64,000 nucleotides of DNA. It comes from Clostridia bacterium (lineage in GTDB: Bacteria > Bacillota > Clostridia > Oscillospirales > CAG-382). Location: assembly GCA_017537345.1 (NCBI GenBank), contig JAFYKY010000017.1, positions 186,001 to 250,000 on the forward strand, given 5' to 3'. The translations under genes and the position numbers were made by a program. The stretch's first letter is position 1; each line of letters opens with the position of its first letter. The notes under the pieces were generated by a model that saw only the letters and a program-made list of their open reading frames with translations, was not told the origin of the DNA and searched no databases. Below are positions 1 to 9,091 of this stretch, piece by piece.

Positions 1-1469
1 AGAGAGATGAGTCCGTGATAAATATCACACAGAGCTTTGGGTGTAAGAGGCACGCCAGCCTGCGCCATATCGTGGGCTTTACGCTCAAATTCCGCAAATA
101 ACGTCTGTCTGAATACTGTTGTACGGAATCCTTCAAGGAAATGATTAAGAATATACGCTTTACGCTTCTTATCGGTTTCGTTTTTAAGCAGATACATCGT
201 AAGCAAAACTTCGTTAACTGTGGAAGCGACTTCGGCTACCATTATTCGGTAATCGTGGTTAACATAATCTTGCTTTTCAGAGGAGAGGTAAGAGTGCATC
301 GCGTGGCCCAGTTCGTGCGCCATAGTGAAAGCATCGTCAAGACTGTCGGTATAATTGAGAAGCACGTAGGGGTGAACGCCGTATACGCCGCAGGAGAATG
401 CGCCGGAGCGTTTTCCCTTGTTTTCGTACACGTCCATCCAATGCTCGCTGTAAGCTTTGTCAAGTAAGGTCTGATATTTTTCACCCAGAGGAAGAAGCGC
501 TTTTTTTACCATATCCTTTGCCTGTTCATAGGTGACGGTATAATCCACGTCTTCGATCATGGGAGTGTAAAGATCGAACATATCTATATTTTCAAGACCG
601 AGAGTTTCCTTGCGGAGAGCGATATATCTCTTCATGGTGGGAAGCGCGCCGTGAACCGCTTCGATAAGAGAATCGTAGACCGAAACGGGAATGTTTCCGC
701 CGAACAGAGCCTTGTGGCAGGCGCTTTCGTATCCGCGTACAGATGCATAATAGTTGTCTATCTTTACGCTGCCGGCATACATAGCCGCAACGGTATTTAC
801 GTACTTTTTGTAGGTGCCGAAATAGCCTTCAAAGGTTTCTTCACGCACGCGTCTGTCCTTGCTTTCGCGGTATATACCCATATTACCGTTGGTAAGCTGT
901 ACTTTGTTTCCGTTTTCATCGGTTATTTCGGGAAGCTCGATATCCACGTTGGAGAACATTGTAAAGCAATCATCGGGAATATTATTTATTTCGCCCATCT
1001 GCGCAAGCAGCATTTCGCTTTTTTCGTCAAGCACGTGGGCTTTTCCGCGGGAAATATCCTCAAGCATGTGGCGATAGGTGGCAAGTCCTTCGTATTCCAT
1101 ATACTGCTTAAGGGTCTCTTCGGGAATAGCGAGTATTTCGGGCTCGATAAAGGAACATACGGTGCTAAGCTTTACAAGCAGAGTCATTGCCTTTGCTTCC
1201 ATTTCCTGCGCTTCGGTGTCGCCGTTATCGGCGCTCTTGTAAAGCATTGCGTAAATATAAGGAAGCTCTGCCGCTTGATTTGCTTTTGCAATAAGATCCA
1301 TAGCCTTTTTAAGACTTTCTGCGCTTTCGCCCAAGGTGCCTTTAAGCGCGGGGATCGTGTCCGCTATCTTATCCGCTTCCGCCAGCGCGTTTTCCCAAGC
1401 CTTATTATCGGCATAAATGTGGGTAAAATCCCAGGTGAATTCGGGATTCATTTCTTTTCTGCTCTTCAT
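1..1469 (-). CDS. pepF: Oligoendopeptidase F, M3 family (3' end cut by window edge)
   Basis: Cytoplasmic zinc metallopeptidase that cleaves short peptides. The frame is open from an ATG at 1467-1469, preceded on its strand by AAAGGAG, down to base 1, giving about 489 residues of a family usually near 600, so roughly the last 110 are outside the window. The HExxH zinc motif reads HELGH at about residues 385-389, and the glutamate of VAEVAST near residue 413 fits the third metal ligand. The N-terminal half (about residues 1-190) matches the helical lobe typical of PepF. It starts 11 nt after the end of the membrane-protein gene upstream, so it is probably the last gene of a three-gene operon. 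Family assignment is firm; the peptide substrate is unknown. Confidence 0.95.
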   Translation of the reverse strand, partial: MKSRKEMNPEFTWDFTHIYADNKAWENALAEADKIADTIPALKGTLGESAESLKKAMDLIAKANQAAELPYIYAMLYKSADNGDTEAQEMEAKAMTLLVKLSTVCSFIEPEILAIPEETLKQYMEYEGLATYRHMLEDISRGKAHVLDEKSEMLLAQMGEINNIPDDCFTMFSNVDIELPEITDENGNKVQLTNGNMGIYRESKDRRVREETFEGYFGTYKKYVNTVAAMYAGSVKIDNYYASVRGYESACHKALFGGNIPVSVYDSLIEAVHGALPTMKRYIALRKETLGLENIDMFDLYTPMIEDVDYTVTYEQAKDMVKKALLPLGEKYQTLLDKAYSEHWMDVYENKGKRSGAFSCGVYGVHPYVLLNYTDSLDDAFTMAHELGHAMHSYLSSEKQDYVNHDYRIMVAEVASTVNEVLLTMYLLKNETDKKRKAYILNHFLEGFRTTVFRQTLFAEFERKAHDMAQAGVPLTPKALCDIYHGLIS

Positions 1470-1480
1470 ACTAATCTCCT

Positions 1481-2500
1481 TTAATTATATAAGAAACTGT
1501 TATTTATGAAATGTTTATCAAGGTTATCCTGCATACGTTTAAAAACGCTTCCGCAGTTATATTTTACTTTTGCTTCGGTAAAAGGGGAGTCATTATAAAC
1601 TTCCTGCATGGGATACAGTCCCCAGCCGCCGCCTTTGAAAATAATTTTATTTGTGTCTATTCCCGCGTCCTTCAGAGCTTTTCTGTATTCACTGCAGGTC
1701 TTTAAAAATCCTTCCGGATCGGTAAGGGCGCCGAGATATACGGAAAAGACCATATCCTCGCTTCTGTCGGTGTTATCGGGATAAGTGACGCTTCCTTCGG
1801 GATAACCGTTAATTCTTTCGGGAACAACGGTAAAAGACCCGTCGGGAAACGCTTTGCGTAAAATTCCCGCAACCTTCGCTCTTTGCTCGCTCATAAGCAG
1901 AAGCTCTGCCTTTTTCGCATATCCGTCAAAAACGACCTTATCGCAAACCGTAAGCCTGCCGTTAGCTTCTGCGTAAGTTTTTGAAACAACTTCTCTTTGC
2001 CAGGTACGGGTTATAAAATCGTATTCAAGCTTTCCGATATTTTCGTTTTCCGAATTCTCATAATGGTTTTCTATGTAGCTTTCGGAAACATTGACAGCGT
2101 TGAAATATGAAACGGGATCACCGCCGAACACAAGTTGAACGGCAACAGCCGCGCCGAGAGGAACGACCGCTATAAAACGCAGTTTTTCTTTCTTGGCAAG
2201 AGCTATGCAGAGATCACACAAAAACGCCGTTGCGCCGCATATAACTCCGTATACGATAATATACGGCACCTCTGCTCCGTATCCTGCGGAGATAAGCATT
2301 CCGCATCCGGCGAAAAACGCGGTTTTAATACTTCTTTTGGCGGGTAATAGCCCTGCGCATACTCCGCACAGAGGTAATATGGGAAGGGCGGAAAGCACAC
2401 CTGCGGAGGGTACTATACACGCCGCTCCGATAAATCCCAGCAAAGCGGAAAACACGGGTCCTCCCAAGGTTTCGTAAAGCTTTTTAAGTTTTTCTTTCAT
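1481..2500 (-). CDS. Unrecognised membrane protein with C-terminal soluble domain
   Basis: I do not recognise this 339-residue protein. The first ~125 residues are very hydrophobic and Gly/Ala-rich, with about five likely membrane segments (near 14-33, 35-52, 58-75, 78-100 and 107-125). The remaining ~210 residues are polar and look soluble, with no cysteine-pair or nucleotide-binding motif that I can see. Its start overlaps the stop of the RNHCP gene by 4 nt (ATGA), and pepF follows 11 nt after its end, so the three genes look co-transcribed. The layout of a membrane domain plus a soluble domain could suit a sensor, transporter or anchoring role, but nothing in the sequence decides between these. 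Confidence 0.75.
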   Translation of the reverse strand: MKEKLKKLYETLGGPVFSALLGFIGAACIVPSAGVLSALPILPLCGVCAGLLPAKRSIKTAFFAGCGMLISAGYGAEVPYIIVYGVICGATAFLCDLCIALAKKEKLRFIAVVPLGAAVAVQLVFGGDPVSYFNAVNVSESYIENHYENSENENIGKLEYDFITRTWQREVVSKTYAEANGRLTVCDKVVFDGYAKKAELLLMSEQRAKVAGILRKAFPDGSFTVVPERINGYPEGSVTYPDNTDRSEDMVFSVYLGALTDPEGFLKTCSEYRKALKDAGIDTNKIIFKGGGWGLYPMQEVYNDSPFTEAKVKYNCGSVFKRMQDNLDKHFINNSFLYN

Positions 2501-2832
2501 CTTTTTCCTCCGCGGGGGATATTATATGGATTTGTGTATTCGATAAGTAATCGGGTATCGTCGTCATTTTGTCTTCCGTTAACGCGTTCAAACCCGCATT
2601 TGCGGCACTTGTGCTTTATAACGAATCCCCGTTTTGCTTCTGTGCGAACTTCTATAGGGTCCATAACCGCGCCGCATTCACTGGCTCTGTCGCCGGGATT
2701 AACGTCCACGTGTCTTGAGCACAGGCAAAAAGGACAATGGTTGCGGGATGAGTAACCCAGAGGCGGAACCTCTTTTCCGCAGTTAAGACATATAAAACCG
2801 CTGTCATTTTTTGCAAACAATGTGTTTTCCAT
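2497..2832 (-). CDS. RNHCP domain zinc-ribbon protein
   Basis: Small 111-residue protein of the RNHCP family, named for the motif RNHCPFCLCSRHVD, which is present near residues 30-43. Two flanking cysteine pairs, CLNC near residue 15 and CRKC near residue 77, suggest bound zinc. The family is widespread in Firmicutes and Actinobacteria, and its biochemical role is not established. The ATG at 2830-2832 has a good CGGAGG site upstream. It is the first gene of the leftward operon with the membrane protein and pepF, and is divergent from the DUF1385 gene. A link to RNA or DNA binding would be a guess based only on the zinc-ribbon look. Confidence 0.88.
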   Translation of the reverse strand: MENTLFAKNDSGFICLNCGKEVPPLGYSSRNHCPFCLCSRHVDVNPGDRASECGAVMDPIEVRTEAKRGFVIKHKCRKCGFERVNGRQNDDDTRLLIEYTNPYNIPRGGKR

Positions 2833-2863
2833 TCAAACCTCCGAATTTGTTTACAAAATACTG

Positions 2864-2892
2864 TTTACTTTTGCTTCGCTATCTATTATAAT
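2864..2892 (+). promoter_or_regulatory. Sigma-A promoter for the DUF1385-prmC genes
   Basis: TTTACT (2864-2869) and a perfect TATAAT (2887-2892) are separated by 17 nt and lie about 38 nt upstream of the DUF1385 start codon. The site sits in the 97-nt gap between divergent genes. No clear promoter for the leftward operon could be picked in the same gap. Confidence 0.6.
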
Positions 2893-2929
2893 ATCAAAAT
2901 GTTAATATTTCAAGTCGGGAGGCAAAATA

Positions 2930-3994
2930 ATGTCAAATAAATCCCATAATAATATATCCTGCCGTCTGGGCAGAGTAGGCGGAAGCGCTCTTATGGAGGG
3001 CGTAATGATGAAAAGCGGTCCGGACGTGGCTATGGCTGTCCGCCGTACCGATAACGGAAAGATTACCGTTCGTAAGAAAAAATATAAATCCGTAAAAGAA
3101 AAAAGCGTGCTTTTACGTCTGCCCATAATAAGAGGCGTAGTCAATTTCGCGGAAACAATGATACTCTCTATGGGTACCATGACCGAAGCCACAGAGCTTC
3201 TTGGGCTTGACGATGCCGAACCCGAAGGAAAGTTCGATAAATGGCTTACCGAAAAATTGGGCGATAAGATGATGCAGATAGTGTCTGCGATCTCCGTAGT
3301 ATTGGGAATCGTTCTTGCATTGGTGCTTTTTATGTGGCTGCCGTCCTTTATTACCGATCTTGTTTTTAAGGTGGATGCGGACGAATTCAATTTTGCCGCC
3401 CGTTGTGTTGACGGCGGTCTGAAGATACTTATATTTATTGCGTATATCGGACTTACGTCCTTTATTCCCGATATCAAGCGGGTATATATGTATCACGGCG
3501 CAGAGCACAAGAGTATTGCCTGCTATGAATCCGGAGATGAGCTTACCGTGGAAAACGTGCGTAAGCACACCCGCTTCCATCCCCGCTGCGGTACTTCCTT
3601 TATGTTTTTGGTAATCATCGTTTCCATTCTGGTGAACTCTTTGCTTTTGTGGGGAATAAGCGCATTGTTCCCTATGGCGCCGGTAGGGGAAAGATGGTTT
3701 ATAGTTCTTGCAAAGCTTATTGCGCTTCCTCTCGTGGTCGGTATCGACTACGAATACGTGATGTACGCAGGAAAGCACGATAATTTCTTTACAAAGATCT
3801 TTTCCGCCCCCGGTCTGTGGATGCAGAGAATAACCACACGCGAACCCGAGGACGATATGATGGAGGTTGCCATCTGCTCTATCAAATCCGCGCTTCCCGA
3901 AGAATTTCCCGAGTTTGAAATTCCTACCGAGGACGCCTTGAAAGCGCAGGAGGAAGTTGAAGAACAGCCCGAAACCACGGAGGAAAACGTATGA
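2930..3994 (+). CDS. DUF1385 family membrane protein (YqhQ-like)
   Basis: 354-residue integral membrane protein of the DUF1385 family (Bacillus YqhQ). The hallmark N-terminal segment GRVGGSALMEGVMM is at residues ~14-27, and the family HGAEHK and HPRCGTSF motifs lie near residues 186 and 218. Four or so hydrophobic segments fall near 118-145, 165-182, 223-248 and 258-275. The tail after ~310 is acidic and Glu/Pro-rich. The start ATG has GGGAGG upstream. It overlaps prmC by 4 nt, so the two are translationally coupled. In many Clostridia this gene sits between rpmE and prmC-prfA, and the pairing with prmC is conserved here. The molecular function is not known. Confidence 0.93.
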   Translation: MSNKSHNNISCRLGRVGGSALMEGVMMKSGPDVAMAVRRTDNGKITVRKKKYKSVKEKSVLLRLPIIRGVVNFAETMILSMGTMTEATELLGLDDAEPEGKFDKWLTEKLGDKMMQIVSAISVVLGIVLALVLFMWLPSFITDLVFKVDADEFNFAARCVDGGLKILIFIAYIGLTSFIPDIKRVYMYHGAEHKSIACYESGDELTVENVRKHTRFHPRCGTSFMFLVIIVSILVNSLLLWGISALFPMAPVGERWFIVLAKLIALPLVVGIDYEYVMYAGKHDNFFTKIFSAPGLWMQRITTREPEDDMMEVAICSIKSALPEEFPEFEIPTEDALKAQEEVEEQPETTEENV

Positions 3995-4851
3995 ATATAG
4001 GCGAATACAGATACGAGCTTAAAAAGACTCTCACCGAAGGCTGTTCAGAAGACAGCGCAAGAGAAATAACCGAGATAATTGATATTTTACTCTGCCATCA
4101 TCTTGATATACCCAGAAACCGTCTGTATCTTAAATTAGAGGATAACATACCTGCAGCGCTTCCCGCAAATATGTCCGACAGTCTGGGACAGATCGCTATG
4201 GGCGTGCCCGTTCAGTACGTTATGGGAAGCTGTTGGTTTTACGGCAGGGAGATCAAAGTGGGTCCCGGTGTGTTTATCCCCCGAGCAGATACCGAAATAC
4301 TTGCTCAGGCGGCAATAAAAGCTATACCAAAAGACGGCTGCTTTGCGGATATATGCTCCGGAAGCGGATGTATTTCCGCCGCTGTGGCATCCGAAAGACC
4401 CGACGTACGCGGTTTTGCCCTTGAGCTTTCAAGAAAAGCGATTCCTTATACCGAAGAAAACCTTAAAGACCTGCCCAACGTAACGGTTAAGAGATTCGAC
4501 GCTTTGGACCCCGAGGATTACGAAGCGCTCGTGCAGGCAAACGGCAAACAATTCGATCTCGTTTTGAGCAACCCTCCCTACATACCTACCGATGATATTG
4601 CCACGCTGGATGCAAATGTGCTTTCCGAACCCGAAACGGCATTGGACGGCGGCGAGGACGGATTGCGTTTTTACAGGGAGATAACCTCATATCTGCCCAT
4701 TATTCTTTCTCCCGAAGGCGTTATCTGCTATGAGGTCGGTATCGGTCAGGCGCAGGACGTTTCCGAAATTCTTAAGGCCGCCGGCTTCTCAGTGGCGGTT
4801 CTGAGAGATCTCCACGGCATAGACCGTGTAGTTTTAGGAAAAAAGTCTTAA
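3991..4851 (+). CDS. prmC: Peptide chain release factor N5-glutamine methyltransferase
   Basis: SAM-dependent methyltransferase (HemK/PrmC) that methylates the glutamine of the GGQ motif in release factors RF1 and RF2, raising termination efficiency. At 286 residues it is of normal length. It has an N-terminal helical substrate domain (to ~75), the SAM-binding loop DICSGSGCIS at ~120-129, and the catalytic NPPY at 194-197. The start overlaps the DUF1385 stop (ATGA). prfA, the usual partner gene encoding the substrate RF1, does not follow; an independent promoter and an RNA methyltransferase gene come next instead. The assignment is firm. Confidence 0.95.
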   Translation: MNIGEYRYELKKTLTEGCSEDSAREITEIIDILLCHHLDIPRNRLYLKLEDNIPAALPANMSDSLGQIAMGVPVQYVMGSCWFYGREIKVGPGVFIPRADTEILAQAAIKAIPKDGCFADICSGSGCISAAVASERPDVRGFALELSRKAIPYTEENLKDLPNVTVKRFDALDPEDYEALVQANGKQFDLVLSNPPYIPTDDIATLDANVLSEPETALDGGEDGLRFYREITSYLPIILSPEGVICYEVGIGQAQDVSEILKAAGFSVAVLRDLHGIDRVVLGKKS

Positions 4852-4859
4852 TAAAAGTG

Positions 4860-4888
4860 TTGACAATAAAAAAAGAATGTACTATTAT
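4860..4888 (+). promoter_or_regulatory. Near-consensus sigma-A promoter for the trmH-dprA-topA run
   Basis: TTGACA (4860-4865), 17 nt, then TATTAT (4883-4888). A start near 4895 gives a leader of about 80 nt before the ATG at 4975. The -10 lies inside a perfect AT-rich dyad (see the next entry). This is the only strong promoter I can see before the long rightward run that reaches rdgB. Confidence 0.75.
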
Positions 4889-4912
4889 TTATATTAATAA
4901 TAGTATATTTTT
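4880..4912 (+). terminator. Perfect AT-rich dyad followed by a T-run (weak terminator or operator)
   Basis: TACTATTATT (4880-4889), a 6-nt centre, then its exact reverse complement AATAATAGTA (4896-4905), followed by TATTTTTTT. Read from prmC this resembles a weak intrinsic terminator. It also covers the -10 and likely start site of the trmH promoter, so it could be a regulator site. The all-A/T stem makes efficient termination doubtful. Confidence 0.4.
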
Positions 4913-4974
4913 TTGTAATCGGCTCCCCGTGTCTGCGTATGGTGATCGCGGGGCGGAAGTGTACAGGAGATCAA

Positions 4975-5757
4975 ATGAAGGTCATAACCTCCAGAAACAA
5001 TGAACGGATAAAAGATATAGTCCGCCTGCGGGATCGAAGGTCCCGTACGGAAAGCGGTCTGTTTTTCATAGAGGGCATTCATCTCGCGGAAGAGTATATA
5101 CGTCATTGCGGTTTTCCCCTTGAAGTTTATTTTACAGAAAAGGCGTATAACTCCTACAGAGATTTTTTTGCGTCTTTGCCCGAAGATGTTTTGTGTTCCG
5201 TAAGTGACAGTGTTTTTGAAAAAATTTCTACGGAATCTTCTCCACAGGGTGTGCTGTGCGTCTGCAAAGCCTGCCCGTTCGGAAAAACCCTTCCCGAAAA
5301 AGGTTCGTTTTTGTTTTTGGAATCTGTAAGGGATACGGGAAATCTGGGCACCATAATCCGTACTGCGGTTTCTCTGGGAGCGGAAGGGATAGTTCTCTCT
5401 CCCGATTGCGCGGATATATATAACCCCAAGACGCTCCGCGCCTCAATGGGCGCGGTGTTTGCCGCAGATATATTTACACCCGCAGATTTTCCCGCCGCCG
5501 TGGTTAAGGCAAAAAAATACGGAAAGGTGTACGCGACTGCGCTTTACGATAATTCTCTTGAGCTCGGCGGGTTTGAAATTTCCGGAAACGACAGCTTTAT
5601 TATCGGCAACGAAGGGCAGGGAATATCAGAAGAGATAAGAAGTCTGGCTGATAACACCGTTATCATTCCGATGACGGGAAAAACAGAAAGTCTTAACGCT
5701 GCCGCTGCCGCCGCAATTATTATCTGGGAAATGACACGGAGTTATAATGGACGTTAG
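4975..5757 (+). CDS. TrmH/SpoU family RNA 2'-O-methyltransferase
   Basis: SPOUT-fold methyltransferase that probably methylates a ribose 2'-OH in rRNA or tRNA using SAM. All three SpoU motifs are present: DTGNLGTIIRTA, then GNEGQGIS, then IPMTGKTESLNAAAA, the last two forming the knotted SAM site. The N-terminal ~90 residues match the substrate-binding domain typical of this family (YsgA/RlmB-like). I place the start at ATG 4975, not the in-frame ATG 36 nt upstream, because AGGAG lies 6-10 nt before it and the homology begins with MKVITSRNNERIK. Length is 260 residues. It overlaps dprA by 11 nt. The exact RNA target cannot be read from the sequence. Confidence 0.9.
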   Translation: MKVITSRNNERIKDIVRLRDRRSRTESGLFFIEGIHLAEEYIRHCGFPLEVYFTEKAYNSYRDFFASLPEDVLCSVSDSVFEKISTESSPQGVLCVCKACPFGKTLPEKGSFLFLESVRDTGNLGTIIRTAVSLGAEGIVLSPDCADIYNPKTLRASMGAVFAADIFTPADFPAAVVKAKKYGKVYATALYDNSLELGGFEISGNDSFIIGNEGQGISEEIRSLADNTVIIPMTGKTESLNAAAAAAIIIWEMTRSYNGR

Positions 5758-6859
5758 ATTGTACTATATCTGGCTCCAGCGTGTGTGCGGAGCCGCCAAC
5801 AGACTTACAGATCTGTTGTTTGATAAATTTTCTTCCGCAGCGGAAATATACGAATGCAGGGATTTTTCCTTTTTGCCCAAAGGCTATGCCCGTTATGAGA
5901 GCAGGCTTTGCAACAAGGATCTTTCCGAATCCTTTGAAATATACAAGACCTGCATAAACAGAGGTATACGGTTCGTTACTTATCACGACGAGGATTTCCC
6001 CGAAGCTTTGCGCAATATACCCGATCCTCCCGTTATGCTGTTTTATTACGGCGATATATCACGTCTTAAGAACAAACAGTCTGTCGCAATGGTGGGCACG
6101 CGTTCCTGCACGGAAGCGGGAATGGAATGCGCCAAAACCTATGCGGAGAGCTTTTCAAAAGCAGGCGTATCCGTTATCAGCGGTCTTGCAAAGGGAATAG
6201 ACAGTGTCGCAAACAACGCCGCTTTATTAAACGGCGGTGTTTCGGTGGGTGTTCTGGGTACTCCCATAGATAAAGTATATCCGCCGGAAAACGTGCGGCT
6301 GTTCCACGCTATGTACAGAGGCGGCTTGGTCATAAGCGAATATTCGCCGGGGGCTGACGTAGGCAGGTTTTCTTTTCCTGCCCGCAACCGTATTATAAGC
6401 GCCCTTTCGGATTGCACTCTCGTGGTGGAAGCCGCCGAAGGAAGCGGCGCGCTTATTACCGCAAGAAGAGCTATACAGCAGGGCAAGCCGGTATATTTTG
6501 CCGCAGGCAGGGTAACCGTAATGCTGGAGGGAGCGGTTTCCGTTTCTTCTCCCGCAGATGTGCTGGAGCGTCTGCAGTTGAACGATCCTACTTTAAGGAT
6601 CCCCACCACCGCTTATACCGTAACAAAGACCAAAAACTACGGGCGCAGGATCACACAGCCCCGTGAAGTTAAAAATAATCAAACGGATGAACTGGGATTG
6701 CTTAAGATAATAAGCGAAAGACCCGTTACCGCATCCGAACTTTCGGATAAGACCGGAGTTTCCATAGACAGAATTTACGAACTGCTTACCACGCTGGAGC
6801 TTGACGGCGCAATAATTTCCGCCGCAGGCGGCAGATACGTTAAAGCAGGTAAGCAATAA
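5747..6859 (+). CDS. dprA: DNA-processing protein DprA
   Basis: Binds single-stranded DNA entering the cell and loads RecA during natural transformation; the family is also conserved in bacteria not known to be competent. In this 370-residue protein an N-terminal helical region (to ~100) is followed by the Rossmann-like DprA core with VAMVGTRSCTEAG, SGLAKGID and FPARNRIIS. A C-terminal winged helix follows (about 305-365, TDELGLLKIISERPVTASEL). It starts inside the end of the methyltransferase gene and is followed 9 nt later by topA. The dprA-topA order is conserved across Firmicutes. The usual next genes trmFO and xerC are missing; plsX follows topA instead. Confidence 0.95.
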   Translation: MDVRLYYIWLQRVCGAANRLTDLLFDKFSSAAEIYECRDFSFLPKGYARYESRLCNKDLSESFEIYKTCINRGIRFVTYHDEDFPEALRNIPDPPVMLFYYGDISRLKNKQSVAMVGTRSCTEAGMECAKTYAESFSKAGVSVISGLAKGIDSVANNAALLNGGVSVGVLGTPIDKVYPPENVRLFHAMYRGGLVISEYSPGADVGRFSFPARNRIISALSDCTLVVEAAEGSGALITARRAIQQGKPVYFAAGRVTVMLEGAVSVSSPADVLERLQLNDPTLRIPTTAYTVTKTKNYGRRITQPREVKNNQTDELGLLKIISERPVTASELSDKTGVSIDRIYELLTTLELDGAIISAAGGRYVKAGKQ

Positions 6860-6868
6860 GGAGAATAT

Positions 6869-9091
6869 ATGAGCACACTTGTAATACTTGAGTCGCCTAC
6901 CAAGGCGCATACAGTCAAAGGCTTTTTGGGAAAAGGATATAAGGTCGTTGCATCCAACGGCCACGTAAGAGATCTTCCCAAAAGCAAACTGGGAATTGAC
7001 GTAGAAAACAACTTCACACCTCAGTATATAAATATCAGAGGCAAGGGCGAGCTTATAAGCGATCTTAAAAAAGAAGCAAAAAATGCAGATAAGGTTTTGC
7101 TTGCAGCCGACCCTGACCGTGAGGGAGAAGCTATAAGCTGGCATCTCGCCGCAGTTCTGGGAATTCCCGAAGAAAAAATAAAGCGTATAACCTTTAACTC
7201 CGTAACAAAAGCGGCGGTAAAAGAGGCTATAAAAAATCCCAGAAGTATCGATATGGCGCTTGTGAATTCACAACAGACCCGCCGTATTCTCGATCGTCTT
7301 GTGGGTTATAAAATAAGTCCTTTTCTCTGGAGAAAGATCAAAAACGGTCTTTCCGCAGGAAGAGTTCAGTCCGTTGCAACAAGACTTATCGTTGAAAGAG
7401 AACGTGAGATTCAGGCCTTCGTTCCCGAAGAATACTGGACTGTAACCGTAAAGCTTTCCAACACCGCCGGCGATACCTTTACAGCAAAATATTTCGGCGA
7501 TAAAGAGGGAAAGAAGGAGCTTAATAACGAAGCGGATGCTTTTTCTGTAGTTAATTCCGTAAAGAATGCGGCTTTTAACGTTGCTTCCGTAAAGCGTTCC
7601 GTCAAGCACCGCCGTCCTCAGCCTCCCTTTACCACCAGTACCCTTCAGCAGGAAGCGAACAGAAGATTATCCCTTCCCACTCAGCGCACGATGATGATCG
7701 CGCAGGAGCTTTACGAAGGTATCAATATCGGCGACAGAGGCACCCACGGTCTTATCACGTATATGCGTACCGATTCCTTGCGTGTTTCCGACGAAGCAAA
7801 GGCTGCGGCAAAGGAATATATCGTAGGTAAGTACGGTGAAAAGTATTATCCCGCAGTTCCCAACACCTATAAGGTCAAGAAGGGCTCTCAGGATGCACAC
7901 GAAGCTATACGTCCTTCCGATCCCACCCTTGCTCCCGATATGATCAAAAACCGTCTTACCGCAGATCAGTACAAGGTCTACAAGCTTATATACGACCGCT
8001 TTATCGCAAGCCAGATGAAGCCTGCGGAAATAGACACCGTTTCCGTTGATCTTGATGCGGCGGGCAATATTTTCCGCGCTACCGGCGCTACCGTAAGATT
8101 TCCCGGTTATCTGGTTATCTGCGACGATTCAGATACCGGTGACGATGAGATCGCCAAGGATAAGCTTCCTTTGCTGAGCGAAAACGAGGTATGTAATTGC
8201 TCCGGTATTCTTCCCGAACAGCATTTTACAGCTCCTCCTTTCAGATATACCGAAGGTTCGCTGGTAAAAATGCTGGAGGAAAAGGGAATAGGCAGACCTT
8301 CCACCATCGTAACTACGATCACCACCATTATATCCAGAGGATACGTTGTAAGAGAGGGTAAATCCTTGGTTCCCACCGAGCTTGGATTTGTAACGACCGA
8401 TCTTATGCTCAATGCTTTTTCCGGTATAGTTGATTATAACTTTACCGCCCAGATGGAAGAAGATCTGGATGAAATAGAATCCGGTAACAAGGATTATATC
8501 AAGGTGCTTGAAAGCTTTTATAAGGATCTTGAATCCGAATTGAAGTCTGCCGAAGCTGTGATCGGCAAAGACAAAATTACCGTTGAACCGGAAAAGACCG
8601 ATATTATTTGCGAAAAATGCGGTTCGGTAATGGTAGTTCGTAACGGACGGTTCGGAAAATTCGCCGCTTGTCCCAATTACCCCAAATGTAAAAACACCAA
8701 GCCTCTTGAGCCGGAAAAGAAGCCTTTGGAGGCAAAAGAGATCATAAGCGATGAAAAATGCCCTGCGTGCGGAGGAGAAATGGTACTTCGCAAGGGCAGA
8801 TACGGAAGCTTCTTTGCTTGCCGTTCTTATCCTGAGTGCAAGACCACGCTTCCCGTTATCAAGGACAGCGGCGTGGTATGCCCCAATTGCGGAAAGCGTA
8901 TAGTTGTACGCCAAAGCAAAAAGAAGACCACGTATTACGTTTGCGAGGATGCTTCCTGCGGATTTATTTCCTGGGATATTCCCCAGACAAGAAAATGTCC
9001 CAAGTGCGGGGATATAGTATTAAAGAAAAAGAACAGAGATCAGTATTATTGCCGCAGTAACTGCGGTTGGACAGAGGAAAACAAAAAATGA
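6869..9091 (+). CDS. topA: DNA topoisomerase I (type IA)
   Basis: Relaxes negatively supercoiled DNA by cutting one strand through a 5'-phosphotyrosine. The 740-residue protein has the N-terminal Toprim domain (LVILESPTKA at 4-13, acidic DPDREGEA at ~81-88), the catalytic Tyr298 in GLITYMRTDS, and a C-terminal tail with four cysteine zinc ribbons: CEKC..CPNYPKC, CPAC..CRSYPEC, CPNC..CEDASC and CPKC..CRSNC. AAGGAG precedes its ATG. The stop overlaps the plsX start by 4 nt. Standard length and all catalytic residues are present. Confidence 0.98.
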   Translation: MSTLVILESPTKAHTVKGFLGKGYKVVASNGHVRDLPKSKLGIDVENNFTPQYINIRGKGELISDLKKEAKNADKVLLAADPDREGEAISWHLAAVLGIPEEKIKRITFNSVTKAAVKEAIKNPRSIDMALVNSQQTRRILDRLVGYKISPFLWRKIKNGLSAGRVQSVATRLIVEREREIQAFVPEEYWTVTVKLSNTAGDTFTAKYFGDKEGKKELNNEADAFSVVNSVKNAAFNVASVKRSVKHRRPQPPFTTSTLQQEANRRLSLPTQRTMMIAQELYEGINIGDRGTHGLITYMRTDSLRVSDEAKAAAKEYIVGKYGEKYYPAVPNTYKVKKGSQDAHEAIRPSDPTLAPDMIKNRLTADQYKVYKLIYDRFIASQMKPAEIDTVSVDLDAAGNIFRATGATVRFPGYLVICDDSDTGDDEIAKDKLPLLSENEVCNCSGILPEQHFTAPPFRYTEGSLVKMLEEKGIGRPSTIVTTITTIISRGYVVREGKSLVPTELGFVTTDLMLNAFSGIVDYNFTAQMEEDLDEIESGNKDYIKVLESFYKDLESELKSAEAVIGKDKITVEPEKTDIICEKCGSVMVVRNGRFGKFAACPNYPKCKNTKPLEPEKKPLEAKEIISDEKCPACGGEMVLRKGRYGSFFACRSYPECKTTLPVIKDSGVVCPNCGKRIVVRQSKKKTTYYVCEDASCGFISWDIPQTRKCPKCGDIVLKKKNRDQYYCRSNCGWTEENKK

